Of a stretch of DNA of 64,000 nt, positions 8,661 through 16,487 are shown one piece after another (the first letter of the stretch is position 1; each line of letters starts with the position of its first letter). The stretch is from Roseococcus thiosulfatophilus (GTDB taxonomy: Bacteria; Pseudomonadota; Alphaproteobacteria; Acetobacterales; Acetobacteraceae). The stretch is from contig NZ_JAFFQY010000007.1 of NCBI RefSeq assembly GCF_017311575.1, forward strand, positions 1 through 64,000, in the 5' to 3' direction. A program made the translations under genes and the position numbers. The notes under the pieces were generated by a model, which made no database searches, was not told where the DNA came from, and saw nothing but the letters and a program-made list of their open reading frames with translations.

Positions 8661-8918
8661 GTGTCGCTGCGCCAACTGATCGGCTTGACCCTTCGCGCGG
8701 CGGACCGTCACGTGCTGGGCCAGGTCGTGGACATCGTCTTCGTTCCGGTGGTGCCGGACCAGGCGGATGTGCCGTTGCATCACGTCCAGGGAGGGCTCGT
8801 GGCCCTGGCGATGGTGGCCCCGCCGGGCGACGGCGCCCGTCCCATGCCCTACGAGGTCACGCGGCTGGAACATGATCCGACGGGCGGGGCGATCATCCCC
8901 GCCATGTCACCGAATTGA
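8661..8918 (+). CDS. Small PRC-barrel-like protein
   Basis: An 85-residue protein beginning MSLRQLIGLTLRAADRHVLG. The opening (LIGLTLRAADRHVLGQVVDIVF) resembles the first strands of a PRC-barrel domain, a small beta-barrel found in RNA-processing and photosynthetic-complex proteins, but the match is short and the rest is not diagnostic. I prefer the GTG at 8661 because GGAG lies eight bases upstream; an in-frame ATG at 8643 sits almost on the preceding terminator. It is followed by a bidirectional hairpin. Function unknown. Confidence 0.5.
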   Translation: MSLRQLIGLTLRAADRHVLGQVVDIVFVPVVPDQADVPLHHVQGGLVALAMVAPPGDGARPMPYEVTRLEHDPTGGAIIPAMSPN

Positions 8919-8927
8919 GGCCACGAA

Positions 8928-8960
8928 AAACGGGCCGGGGCTGATGCCGCCGGCCCGTTT
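8928..8960. terminator. Bidirectional intrinsic terminator
   Basis: AAACGGGCCGG (8928-8938) pairs with CCGGCCCGTTT (8950-8960) around an 11-base loop, with A-rich sequence on the left and T-rich on the right. It can end both the PRC-barrel-like gene (+) and the small membrane peptide gene (-), which converge here. Confidence 0.85.
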
Positions 8961-8989
8961 GATGCCCTGTGAAGTCGGGTCGCGCCCGG

Positions 8990-9064
8990 TCAGCGCAGGC
9001 CCAGGAAGCCCAGGATGAAGAGGACGATCACGACGGCGCCCACGATATAGACGATGCTGTTCAT
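8990..9064 (-). CDS. 24-residue single-span membrane peptide
   Basis: A tiny gene encoding MNSIVYIVGAVVIVLFILGF plus LGLR: one hydrophobic helix with almost no soluble part. It is supported by a textbook ribosome-binding site (AAGGAGATATGCC before the ATG) and by a terminator just beyond its stop. Short one-helix peptides of this form ending in GLR are, as I recall, found in many Alphaproteobacteria, often missed by gene callers. Such peptides usually regulate or stabilise membrane complexes or act in envelope stress; the partner here is unknown. An in-frame upstream extension to 9229 looks like shadow sequence. Confidence 0.75.
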   Translation of the reverse strand: MNSIVYIVGAVVIVLFILGFLGLR

Positions 9065-9300
9065 GGCATATCTCCTTTCCGATGGGGGGCTAACGGGGCT
9101 GGCGCGGTACGGTTGCAGCGCCGTCACGTTCGAGCCGCGAAAAATGAACGTCCAGTGGATCATTAAATATGCAATTGCACACGCCGGGGGCGTTCCCGGG
9201 CGCGCCGGCCTCGAAATGCCGATTTTCAAAACGTAAAATTTGGTTTGCAGCGCAGCGATGCACGTAACCTTTGGGTGGTTTCACCCTCCGTGAGGACGCC
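9065..9300. other. Intergenic region between divergent small peptide gene and urtA
   Basis: This 236-base gap is visibly more A/T-rich than its surroundings around 9135-9245 and must hold promoters for both flanking genes. It contains a perfect palindrome TGCAATTGCA (9170-9179). I could not find a convincing sigma-54 promoter or NtrC site. No coding sequence is apparent. Confidence 0.5.
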
Positions 9301-10548
9301 ATGCGCGAACCCAGCCACTCCGTCACCCGCCGCGGCCTGCTGGCCGCCCCCTTGGCCGCCGGGCTGACCGCCCCCTTGGCCGCGCCCGCCCTCGGCCAGC
9401 AGGCGCCGATCCGGGTCGGCGTGCTGCATTCGCTGTCGGGCACCATGGCCATCAGCGAAACCGCGCTGCGCGACACGGTGCTGATGATGGTGGAGGCCCA
9501 GAACGCCCAGGGCGGCCTGCTGGGCCGGCGGCTGGAGGCGGTGGTGGTGGACCCCGCCTCCAACTGGCCCCTCTTCGCGGAGAAGGCGCGCGAGCTGCTG
9601 CAGATTTCGCGCGTGGACGTGACCTTCGGCTGCTGGACCTCGGTCTCGCGCAAGTCGGTGCTGCCGGTCTTCGAGGAACTGAACGGGCTGCTCTTCTACC
9701 CCGTGCAGTATGAGGGCGAGGAGGAGAGCCGGAACATCTTCTACACCGGCGCCGCCCCCAACCAGCAGGCCATCCCGGCCGTGGAATACCTGCTGGGCGC
9801 CGATGGCGGCGAAGCCAAGCGCATCGCGCTGCTGGGCACGGACTATGTCTATCCGCGCACCACGAACCGCATCCTGCGCGGCTTCCTCAACTCCAAGGGC
9901 ATCACCGACGCGGATATCCTGGAGGAATACACCCCCTTCGGCCACAGCGACTGGCAGGGCATCGTGGCGCGCGTGAAGCGCTTCGCGGGCGAGGGCAAGA
10001 AGACCGCCATCGTCAGCACCATCAATGGCGATGCCAACGTCCCCTTCTACCGCGAGCTGGGCAACCAGGGCATCCGCGCCGAGGACATCCCCTGCGTCGC
10101 GTTCAGCGTGGGCGAGGAGGAGCTGGCGGGCATTGATACCCGCCCGCTGGTCGGGCACCTGGCCGCCTGGAACTACTTCATGTCCGTGGAGTCGCCCGCC
10201 AACACCGAGTTCCTGACCATGTGGCGCAACTACATCCGCAACCCGCGCCGCGTGACGAACGACCCGATGGAGGCCACCCTCATCGGCTTCAAGATGTGGG
10301 CGCAGGCCGTCACCGCCGCGCGCGGCACGGGCGTGGATGCGGTGCGTGAGGCGCTCTACGGGCAGAAGGTGGCGGCGCCCTCGGGCTATGAGGTGGAGAT
10401 GCACCGCAACCATCACCTTTCGAAGCCGGTGATGATCGGCGAAATCCGCGCCGATGGGCAGTTCGACATCGTGAGCCGCACGCCGACGGCCATCGTGGCC
10501 GAGAACTGGTCGCCCTTCATCCCCGAGAACGCGAACCGCCGGCGCTGA
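9301..10548 (+). CDS. urtA: Urea ABC transporter, substrate-binding protein
   Basis: Periplasmic urea-binding protein of the UrtABCDE importer, 415 residues. A twin-arginine-like signal (SVTRRGLLAAPLAAG, residues 7-21) leads to an Ala-rich segment ending ALGQQ. The mature protein shows the UrtA pattern: IRVGVLHSLSGTMAISE at the start, FGCWTSVSRKSVLPVFEE, and LFYPVQYEGEEESRNIFYTG. The start at 9301 follows GTGAGGACGCC; an in-frame GTG at 9271 would add ten residues before the signal. It is followed by an intrinsic terminator before urtB, expected to make this protein more abundant than the permeases. Confidence 0.96.
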   Translation: MREPSHSVTRRGLLAAPLAAGLTAPLAAPALGQQAPIRVGVLHSLSGTMAISETALRDTVLMMVEAQNAQGGLLGRRLEAVVVDPASNWPLFAEKARELLQISRVDVTFGCWTSVSRKSVLPVFEELNGLLFYPVQYEGEEESRNIFYTGAAPNQQAIPAVEYLLGADGGEAKRIALLGTDYVYPRTTNRILRGFLNSKGITDADILEEYTPFGHSDWQGIVARVKRFAGEGKKTAIVSTINGDANVPFYRELGNQGIRAEDIPCVAFSVGEEELAGIDTRPLVGHLAAWNYFMSVESPANTEFLTMWRNYIRNPRRVTNDPMEATLIGFKMWAQAVTAARGTGVDAVREALYGQKVAAPSGYEVEMHRNHHLSKPVMIGEIRADGQFDIVSRTPTAIVAENWSPFIPENANRRR

Positions 10549-10559
10549 TGCCAAGCCCA

Positions 10560-10586
10560 GGGGGCGGCATGCGCCCGCCCCCTTTT
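10560..10586 (+). terminator. Intercistronic intrinsic terminator between urtA and urtB
   Basis: GGGGGCGG (10560-10567), a seven-base loop and CCGCCCCC (10575-10582), followed by TTTT. It lies 12 bases after the urtA stop and 31 before urtB. Partial read-through would give high binding-protein and low permease expression. Confidence 0.8.
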
Positions 10587-10616
10587 CGTGGCGCGAAGAA
10601 GGAAGCGGCGGAGCTG

Positions 10617-12164
10617 ATGCCCTGGTTTTTCCTGCGTGGCCTTGCCGCCGCGCTGGCCCTGTTGCTGTTCCTGGCACCCGCCCGGGCGCAGGAATATGAG
10701 GCGCTGCTGCCGGGCCTGGCCGGCGGCTTCGCGCAACAGGCCGAGACGGTGGAGCGCCTGGGCCTGCTGGGCGACCCGCGCGCGATTCCGCTGTTGCAGG
10801 CCATGGCCGATGCGCGGCTGCTGCGTCTGGCCGATGGCAGCTTCGCCCCGCAGCAGGGTGCGGCGCCGCCCGAGGGCGCCACGCTGATCCGCATCAACAA
10901 CCGCGTGCGGGGCGCGCTGCGTGGCGCGCTGGGCCGGCTGCAACTGGTCTCGCCCGACCCGGCCGAGCGGCTGCGCGCGGCCGATGCCATCCTGCGCAAC
11001 CGCAGCGCCGCCGACATTCCGCTGATCGAGGCCGCGCTGGCGCGCGAGACGCAGGCGCCGATCCGCGCCAGGCTGGAACTGGCGCTGGGCGGCGCGCGCC
11101 TGGCGTCGGAGGATGTGGCGGTGCGGCGGGCGGGGGTCGCGGCGCTGGGCGCCTCCGCCTCGCCCGAGGCGCGCGGGCAGTTGCTGGCGGCGCGTGCGGC
11201 CAATGCCGAATTGCTGCCGGAGATCGAGGCCGCCATCGCCGCCATTGACCGCCGCCTGCAACTGCGCCGCGCGGCGGAGACGGTGTTCCAGGGCTTGTCA
11301 CTGGGTTCCGTGCTGCTCCTGGCGGCACTCGGGCTGGCCATCACCTTCGGGGTGATGGGCGTGATCAACATGGCGCATGGCGAATTCGTGATGCTCGGCG
11401 CCTACACCACCGTGGTGGTGCAGGAGATCTGCCGGAACATCCCAGAACTGGCGCCGTGGTCGCTGCCGCTCGCGGTTCCGGCGGCCTTCCTGGTGACGGC
11501 CGCGATCGGCGCCGCGATGGAACGCGGCCTTATCCGCCACCTCTATGGCCGCCCGCTGGAGACGCTGCTGCTGACCTTCGGCGTGGGGATGATCCTGCAG
11601 CAGGTGGTGCGCCTCGCCTTCGGCGCGCAGAACCGCGAGGTGATCAGTCCCGAATGGATGATGGGCACGCTGCTGCTGTCGGGCGGCATCGCGGTCACGC
11701 AGAACCGCCTCTGGATCATCCTGTTCTCGCTGGTGGTGCTGCTGGCCTGTTTCGCCGCCATCCGGCTTACGCGCTTCGGGCTCGAGATGCGCGCGGTGGT
11801 GCAGAACCGGCGGATCGCCGCCACCATGGGCATCCGCACGGGGCGTGTGGACGCCATGACCTTTGCTTTTGGATCAGGCCTCGCGGGGCTGGCGGGCGTG
11901 GCGCTGAGCCAGATTGACAATGTCTCGCCCAATCTCGGCACGGGCTACATCATCGACAGCTTCATGGTGGTGGTCTTCGGCGGCGTGGGCTCGCTGATGG
12001 GCACGCTGATCGGGGCTTTCACGCTCGGCCTGCTCAACAAGTTCCTGGAACCCTATGCGGGGGTGGTGCTGGCCAAGGTGGCGGTGCTGGTGGGCATCAT
12101 GCTGTTCATCCAGCGCCGGCCCAAGGGCCTGTTCGCGCTGAAGGGGCGTGCGGCCGACCAATGA
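10617..12164 (+). CDS. urtB: Urea ABC transporter, permease UrtB
   Basis: First membrane subunit of the urea importer, 515 residues. As usual for UrtB it has a signal-like N-terminus (ALALLLFLAPARAQEYE), then about 200 residues of helical repeat-like sequence outside the membrane, then a LivH-type permease from about residue 220 with many membrane spans (LGSVLLLAALGLAITFGVMG, AHGEFVMLGAYT, ETLLLTFGVGMILQQ). The ATG at 10617 was chosen because it starts the signal peptide; an upstream in-frame ATG at 10548 would run through the terminator hairpin. The stop overlaps the urtC start. Confidence 0.95.
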   Translation: MPWFFLRGLAAALALLLFLAPARAQEYEALLPGLAGGFAQQAETVERLGLLGDPRAIPLLQAMADARLLRLADGSFAPQQGAAPPEGATLIRINNRVRGALRGALGRLQLVSPDPAERLRAADAILRNRSAADIPLIEAALARETQAPIRARLELALGGARLASEDVAVRRAGVAALGASASPEARGQLLAARAANAELLPEIEAAIAAIDRRLQLRRAAETVFQGLSLGSVLLLAALGLAITFGVMGVINMAHGEFVMLGAYTTVVVQEICRNIPELAPWSLPLAVPAAFLVTAAIGAAMERGLIRHLYGRPLETLLLTFGVGMILQQVVRLAFGAQNREVISPEWMMGTLLLSGGIAVTQNRLWIILFSLVVLLACFAAIRLTRFGLEMRAVVQNRRIAATMGIRTGRVDAMTFAFGSGLAGLAGVALSQIDNVSPNLGTGYIIDSFMVVVFGGVGSLMGTLIGAFTLGLLNKFLEPYAGVVLAKVAVLVGIMLFIQRRPKGLFALKGRAADQ

Positions 12165-13210
12165 ACCGTCGCCTCGCCCTGTTGCTGTGCGTGCTGGCGC
12201 TGGCGGCACTTCCGGCCTTCAACGCGCTGCCGGCCGAACATCCGCTGCATGTCCCGGATTTCCTCGTAAGCGTGGTGGGCAAGTGGATCTGCTACGCCAT
12301 TCTCGCCTTGGCGATTGATCTCGCCTGGGGCTATGCGGGCATTCTCTCGCTGGGTCATGGCGCCTTCTTCGCGCTGGGCGGCTACGCGATCGGGATGCAT
12401 CTGATGCGGCTGATCGGGCCGCGCGGCGTCTATGGCCACCCGGTGCTGCCGGACTTCATGGTGTTCCTGGGCTACACCGAACTGCCCTGGTACTGGCTGG
12501 GCTTCGACTGGTTCGCCTTCGCCTTCCTCATGGCGTTGTTCGTGCCGGGGCTGCTGGCGCTGGTGGTGGGGTGGCTCGCGTTTCGCAGCCGCATCACGGG
12601 CGTTTATCTCTCCATCATCACCCAGGCCATGACCTATGCGCTGATGCTGGCCTTCTTCCGCAATGACATGGGCTTCGGCGGCAATAACGGCTTCACCGAC
12701 TTCAAGGAATTGCTGGGCATGCCGCTCAACACCGGCGCCACGCGCGCCGTGCTGTTCTATGCCTCGCTGGCCACGCTGGTGCTGGTGTTCTGGGGCAGCG
12801 CGCATCTGACCCAGACGAAGCTGGGCCGTGTGCTGACCGCGATCCGCGATGCCGAAAGCCGCACGCGTTTTCTCGGCTACAACGTCACGCAGCACAAGCT
12901 CTTCGTCTTCGTGCTCTCGGCCATGATCGCGGGGCTCGCCGGCGCGCTCTACGTGCCGCAGGTGGGCATCATCAACCCCTCGGAATTCTCGCCGGGCAAC
13001 TCCATCGAGGCGGTTGTCTGGGTGGCCTTCGGTGGGCGGGGGACGCTGGTGGGCGCGGTGCTGGGCGCCTTCTCGGTGAACGCGCTCAAGACCTGGCTGA
13101 CCTCGGTGGCGCCGGATCTGTGGCTGATCGTGCTGGGCCTGCTGTTCGTCATCGTCACGCTGCTGCTGCCCAAGGGCCTTGTCGGCCTGCTGCGGAGGCG
13201 CGGGTCATGA
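12161..13210 (+). CDS. urtC: Urea ABC transporter, permease UrtC
   Basis: Second membrane subunit of the urea importer, 349 residues, LivM family, with about eight to ten hydrophobic spans. Diagnostic stretches are AIDLAWGYAGILSLGHGAFF near residue 48 and the cytoplasmic loop LTAIRDAESRTRFLGYNV, which contacts the ATPases. It starts inside the urtB stop (ATGA) and its own stop overlaps the urtD start, so subunits are made in a coupled way. The last residues (LLFVIVTLLLPKGLVGLLRR) are the usual terminal span and basic tail. Confidence 0.96.
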   Translation: MNRRLALLLCVLALAALPAFNALPAEHPLHVPDFLVSVVGKWICYAILALAIDLAWGYAGILSLGHGAFFALGGYAIGMHLMRLIGPRGVYGHPVLPDFMVFLGYTELPWYWLGFDWFAFAFLMALFVPGLLALVVGWLAFRSRITGVYLSIITQAMTYALMLAFFRNDMGFGGNNGFTDFKELLGMPLNTGATRAVLFYASLATLVLVFWGSAHLTQTKLGRVLTAIRDAESRTRFLGYNVTQHKLFVFVLSAMIAGLAGALYVPQVGIINPSEFSPGNSIEAVVWVAFGGRGTLVGAVLGAFSVNALKTWLTSVAPDLWLIVLGLLFVIVTLLLPKGLVGLLRRRGS

Positions 13211-13944
13211 GCGGCACGGGGCTTTATGTGGACGGCGTCACCGTCACCTTCGACGGCTTCCGCGCGCTCAACGCCCTCTCGCTGGTGGTGGAGCCGGGGG
13301 AGCTGCGCGCCGTCATCGGCCCCAATGGCGCGGGCAAGACCACGATGATGGACGTCATCACCGGCAAGACGCGGCCCGACACCGGCATCGTCCGCTTCGC
13401 CGGCCGCGACCTGACGAAGCTGGACGAGGCCGCCATCGCGACCCTTGGCATCGGGCGGAAGTTCCAGAAGCCCACGGTCTTCGACGCGCTGACCGTGTTC
13501 GAGAACCTGGAACTGGCGCTGAAGGCCCCGCGCGGCCCCATCGCCTGCCTGCGCTGGGTGCTGGCTGGTGCGGCGCGGGCGCGCATCGAGGCCATAATGG
13601 AACAGATCGGCCTCGCCGCCCGGCGGGAGGACCTCGCCGGACTGCTGAGCCACGGGCAGCGCCAATGGCTCGAGATCGGCATGCTGCTGATGCAGGAGCC
13701 CGACCTGCTTCTGGTGGACGAACCCGTGGCCGGCATGACCGACCATGAGACCGAGCAGACCGCCGCCCTGCTGCGTGGCATCGCGGGCACACGCAGCGTG
13801 GTGGTGGTGGAGCACGATCTGGAATTCGTCCGCGCGCTGGATTGCCGGGTCACGGTGCTGCACGAGGGCAGCGTGCTGTCCGAGGGGTCCATCACCCATG
13901 TGCAGGCCGACCCGCGCGTCATCGAAGTCTATCTGGGGCGCTGA
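13207..13944 (+). CDS. urtD: Urea ABC transporter, ATP-binding protein UrtD
   Basis: Cytoplasmic ATPase of the urea importer, 245 residues. Walker A is GPNGAGKTT, the signature motif is LSHGQRQWLEIG (the LSHGQ form is typical of UrtD rather than LSGGQ), and Walker B is LLLVDEPVAGM. The start was placed at 13207, where ATG overlaps the urtC stop; the frame stays open upstream, but that stretch lies within urtC. Pairs with UrtE, three bases downstream. Confidence 0.96.
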   Translation: MSGTGLYVDGVTVTFDGFRALNALSLVVEPGELRAVIGPNGAGKTTMMDVITGKTRPDTGIVRFAGRDLTKLDEAAIATLGIGRKFQKPTVFDALTVFENLELALKAPRGPIACLRWVLAGAARARIEAIMEQIGLAARREDLAGLLSHGQRQWLEIGMLLMQEPDLLLVDEPVAGMTDHETEQTAALLRGIAGTRSVVVVEHDLEFVRALDCRVTVLHEGSVLSEGSITHVQADPRVIEVYLGR

Positions 13945-13947
13945 GCG

Positions 13948-14640
13948 ATGCTGAGTGTCGAAGGCGTGGACCTCTCCTATGGCGCCAGCCGCTGCCTGCG
14001 GGGCGTCTCGCTTGCCGTGCAGCCGGGGCAGGTGGCGGCCGTGCTGGGGCGCAACGGCGTGGGGAAGTCCTCGCTGCTGCGGGCGATCATGGGGCTGGAG
14101 CGCATCCAGGGCGGGCGCATCGCCTGGGAGGGGCGGGACCTTGCAGGCCTTTCGCCGGCCGACCGGGCGCGGGCGGGCATCGGCTATGTGCCGCAGGGGC
14201 GGGAGATCTTCCCCTTCCTGACGGTGCAGGAAAATCTGGAGACGGCGCTCGCCGCCGCCCCGCGCGGCAGCAAGGTGGACCCGGAGGTGTTCGACCTCTT
14301 TCCCATCCTGCGGCAATTCCTGCGGCGGCGCGGGGGCGACCTTTCTGGCGGCCAGCAGCAGCAGCTCGCCATCGCGCGGGCCATGACGGCGCGGCCTCGC
14401 CTGCTGATCCTGGACGAGCCGACAGAGGGCATCCAGCCCAACGTCATCAAGGATATCGGCAAGGTGATCCGCCATCTGGCGCGCGACCGCAACTTCGCGG
14501 TGGTGCTGGTCGAGCAGTATTTCGAATTCGCGCGCGACCTCGCAGACCACATCACCGTCATGGTCCGCGGCGAGGTGGCGCTGGCCGGCCCCACCGAGGC
14601 GTTGGACGAGGCCGCGGTGCGCCGGCTGCTGACGGTGTGA
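13948..14640 (+). CDS. urtE: Urea ABC transporter, ATP-binding protein UrtE
   Basis: Second ATPase of the urea importer, 230 residues, LivF-like. Walker A is GRNGVGKSSLL, signature LSGGQQQQLAIAR, Walker B LLILDEPTEGIQP. The TEGIQPNVIKDIG stretch is a UrtE hallmark. Last gene of urtABCDE; its stop is one base from the convergent AI-2E family gene. No urease or nickel genes are in the window, so urea use depends on genes elsewhere. Confidence 0.96.
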   Translation: MLSVEGVDLSYGASRCLRGVSLAVQPGQVAAVLGRNGVGKSSLLRAIMGLERIQGGRIAWEGRDLAGLSPADRARAGIGYVPQGREIFPFLTVQENLETALAAAPRGSKVDPEVFDLFPILRQFLRRRGGDLSGGQQQQLAIARAMTARPRLLILDEPTEGIQPNVIKDIGKVIRHLARDRNFAVVLVEQYFEFARDLADHITVMVRGEVALAGPTEALDEAAVRRLLTV

Positions 14641-14641
14641 C

Positions 14642-15604
14642 CTACAGCTCGGGCCGCTGGTCCAGGTAGAGCCGCTGCACCAGGATCATCACCACCACCA
14701 TCAGCGGCGTGGCCACCAGCACGCCCATGAAGCCGAACAGGGTGCCGAAGACCAGCACGGCCATGATGGTCAGCAGCGGCGGCAAGGCCACCGCCCAGCG
14801 CTGGATCAGCGGCGTGATCACCTCGCCCTCCAGCTGCTGCACGGCGATGCACAGCAGCAGCACGTAGAGCGCCTGCATCGCCCCCTGCGAGAAGGCGAAG
14901 ATGACGGCGATGGCCGTGAACAGCGTGGCGCCGATGAAGGGCACGAAGCCCAGAACCCCCGCCAGCACGCCGAGCGAGGCCGCCATGGGCACGCCCAGCA
15001 GCCAGAGCCCCACGCCGCTCAGCACGCCGATCACGGCCATGGACATCACCTGGCCCAGCAGCCAGCCTTCCAACCCCTCGCCCGCCGCGCGCATCGCATC
15101 CGCCACGCGCGGCCGCAGGTCATGCGGCATGAGCGAGACGAAGCCGCGCAGGTAGAAGCCGGGTGTCGCGGCCAGGTAGACGCCCATGAAGCCGATCAGC
15201 ACCGCGTTCACCACCCCGCCCACGCCGATGCCGACATAGGCCGCAAGGCTCGCCCAGGGGACCGTCGCGGTGGCATCGGCCGGGTCGCCCAGGATTTCGC
15301 GCAGGCCGATGCCGATGCCGGAATCCTCCCGCAGCCAGGTGTCGGCGGCGTCCAGCGCCTCGGGCAGGGCGGTGCGGAGTTCGTTCACCTCCCGCACCAT
15401 CTGCGGGCCCATCAGCGCCACCACGCCGAGCAGCAGCGCTGGTATGCCCAGCACCACCACCCCCAGCGCCAGGCCGCGCGGCAGCGCCGTCAGGCGCGAC
15501 AATGCGTTCGCCAGAACCGCGCCGGCGGTGGCCAGCAGGATGCCGGCGAAGAGCAGCAGCAGCACATGGGACAGCAGCCATATCAGCGCGAAGGCGCTGG
15601 CCAC
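14642..15604 (-). CDS. AI-2E family transporter
   Basis: A 320-residue polytopic membrane protein of the AI-2E exporter family (PerM/TqsA-like), with about seven hydrophobic spans. Family stretches are LGVLAGVLGFVPFIGATLF and QQLEGEVITPLIQRWAVALP. Substrates vary (autoinducer-2 in TqsA, Na+/H+ exchange in some). The start is uncertain: the only canonical start after the upstream stop codon is the GTG at 15604, yet the translated sequence just before it (PLPRLDDFTRRVIQLGA) looks like a normal family N-terminus, suggesting initiation at a non-canonical codon such as CTG or ATT. Convergent with urtE, divergent from the DedA gene. Confidence 0.88.
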   Translation of the reverse strand: MASAFALIWLLSHVLLLLFAGILLATAGAVLANALSRLTALPRGLALGVVVLGIPALLLGVVALMGPQMVREVNELRTALPEALDAADTWLREDSGIGIGLREILGDPADATATVPWASLAAYVGIGVGGVVNAVLIGFMGVYLAATPGFYLRGFVSLMPHDLRPRVADAMRAAGEGLEGWLLGQVMSMAVIGVLSGVGLWLLGVPMAASLGVLAGVLGFVPFIGATLFTAIAVIFAFSQGAMQALYVLLLCIAVQQLEGEVITPLIQRWAVALPPLLTIMAVLVFGTLFGFMGVLVATPLMVVVMILVQRLYLDQRPEL

Positions 15605-15806
15605 GGCGCCGAGCTGAATGACGCGGCGCGTGAAGTCGTCGAGGCGGGGCAGGGGAATATTCCTTCGCGGTGCGTGGTCCGTCGCTGCAACGCGCTACCT
15701 TGGGTGGGCGTTGCCCCCCGTCTTTGACATTCCCGCGACCCATCGCCGCCGTGGAATTGCCACCCGCGCCGCCCATATGCGCGGTCATGACCGGAGGACG
15801 CCCCGC

Positions 15807-16421
15807 TTGATCGAAACCGTCGAAGCCTGGCTCACAGCCCATGGTGGCTGGGCGCCTGTCGTGGTGTTCCTGCTGACCTTCCTCGAATCCTTGCCCGGCG
15901 TGAGCCTGCTTGTCCCCGCCACGGCGCTGCTGGTGATGACAGGTGCGCTTCTCGGCGCGGGCACGCTCGACCCCTGGGGGGTGGTGGGCGGCGCCATCGC
16001 GGGCGCCATATTGGGCGACGCGGTGGGGTTCTGGCTGTCGCGCTGGCTGGGGCCGCGGGCGGTGCGGCGCATCCTGCCGCGCAGCCAGCGGCGCAATTAC
16101 GCCCGCGGGTTGCTGCTGTTCCGGCGCTGGGGCTGGGCCGCGGTCTTCTTCGGCCGTTTCCTGGGGCCCATGCGGGCCGTGGCGCCGCTGCTGGCGGGCG
16201 TGGCCCGCATGCGTGAGCGGCATTTCCAGTCCGCCAACATCGCCTCGGCCTTCCTCTGGGCGCCGGCCATGCTGCTGCCGGGCTATGCGGCGGCGCGTGG
16301 GCTGGAGCAGGTGGCGGCCTCCGACCACCCCTTGCTGCTGGGTGCGGCTCTGCTGGCGCTGGGGGGTCTCGCCTGGTGGGGATGGCGGCGCTGGCAGCTG
16401 CGCGTGCTGCCAACGGAGTGA
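15807..16421 (+). CDS. DedA family membrane protein
   Basis: A 204-residue inner-membrane protein of the DedA/SNARE-associated family, thought to flip polyprenyl phosphate or phospholipids and to support envelope integrity. Family motifs include FLESLPGVSLLVPATALL, the GDAVGFWLSRWLG segment and FFGRFLGPMRAVAPLLAGVA, where the acidic residue and conserved FGRFxGPxR arginines reside. I chose the TTG at 15807 because GGAGG lies nine bases upstream and the family sequence starts there (IETVEAWL); the long in-frame upstream extension overlaps the divergent AI-2E gene. Confidence 0.9.
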   Translation: MIETVEAWLTAHGGWAPVVVFLLTFLESLPGVSLLVPATALLVMTGALLGAGTLDPWGVVGGAIAGAILGDAVGFWLSRWLGPRAVRRILPRSQRRNYARGLLLFRRWGWAAVFFGRFLGPMRAVAPLLAGVARMRERHFQSANIASAFLWAPAMLLPGYAAARGLEQVAASDHPLLLGAALLALGGLAWWGWRRWQLRVLPTE

Positions 16422-16487
16422 GCGGCCGCGCGTGACGAAGGGTAACCCGCCGCTGGCCAGGACGGGGCCGCGCGTTATCTGCGAAGC

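Noticed and set aside
9170-9179. TGCAATTGCA palindrome upstream of urtA as an NtrC or other nitrogen-regulator site
   Set aside because: It does not match the NtrC consensus spacing and no sigma-54 -24/-12 pair with the right spacing was found, so no operator is called.
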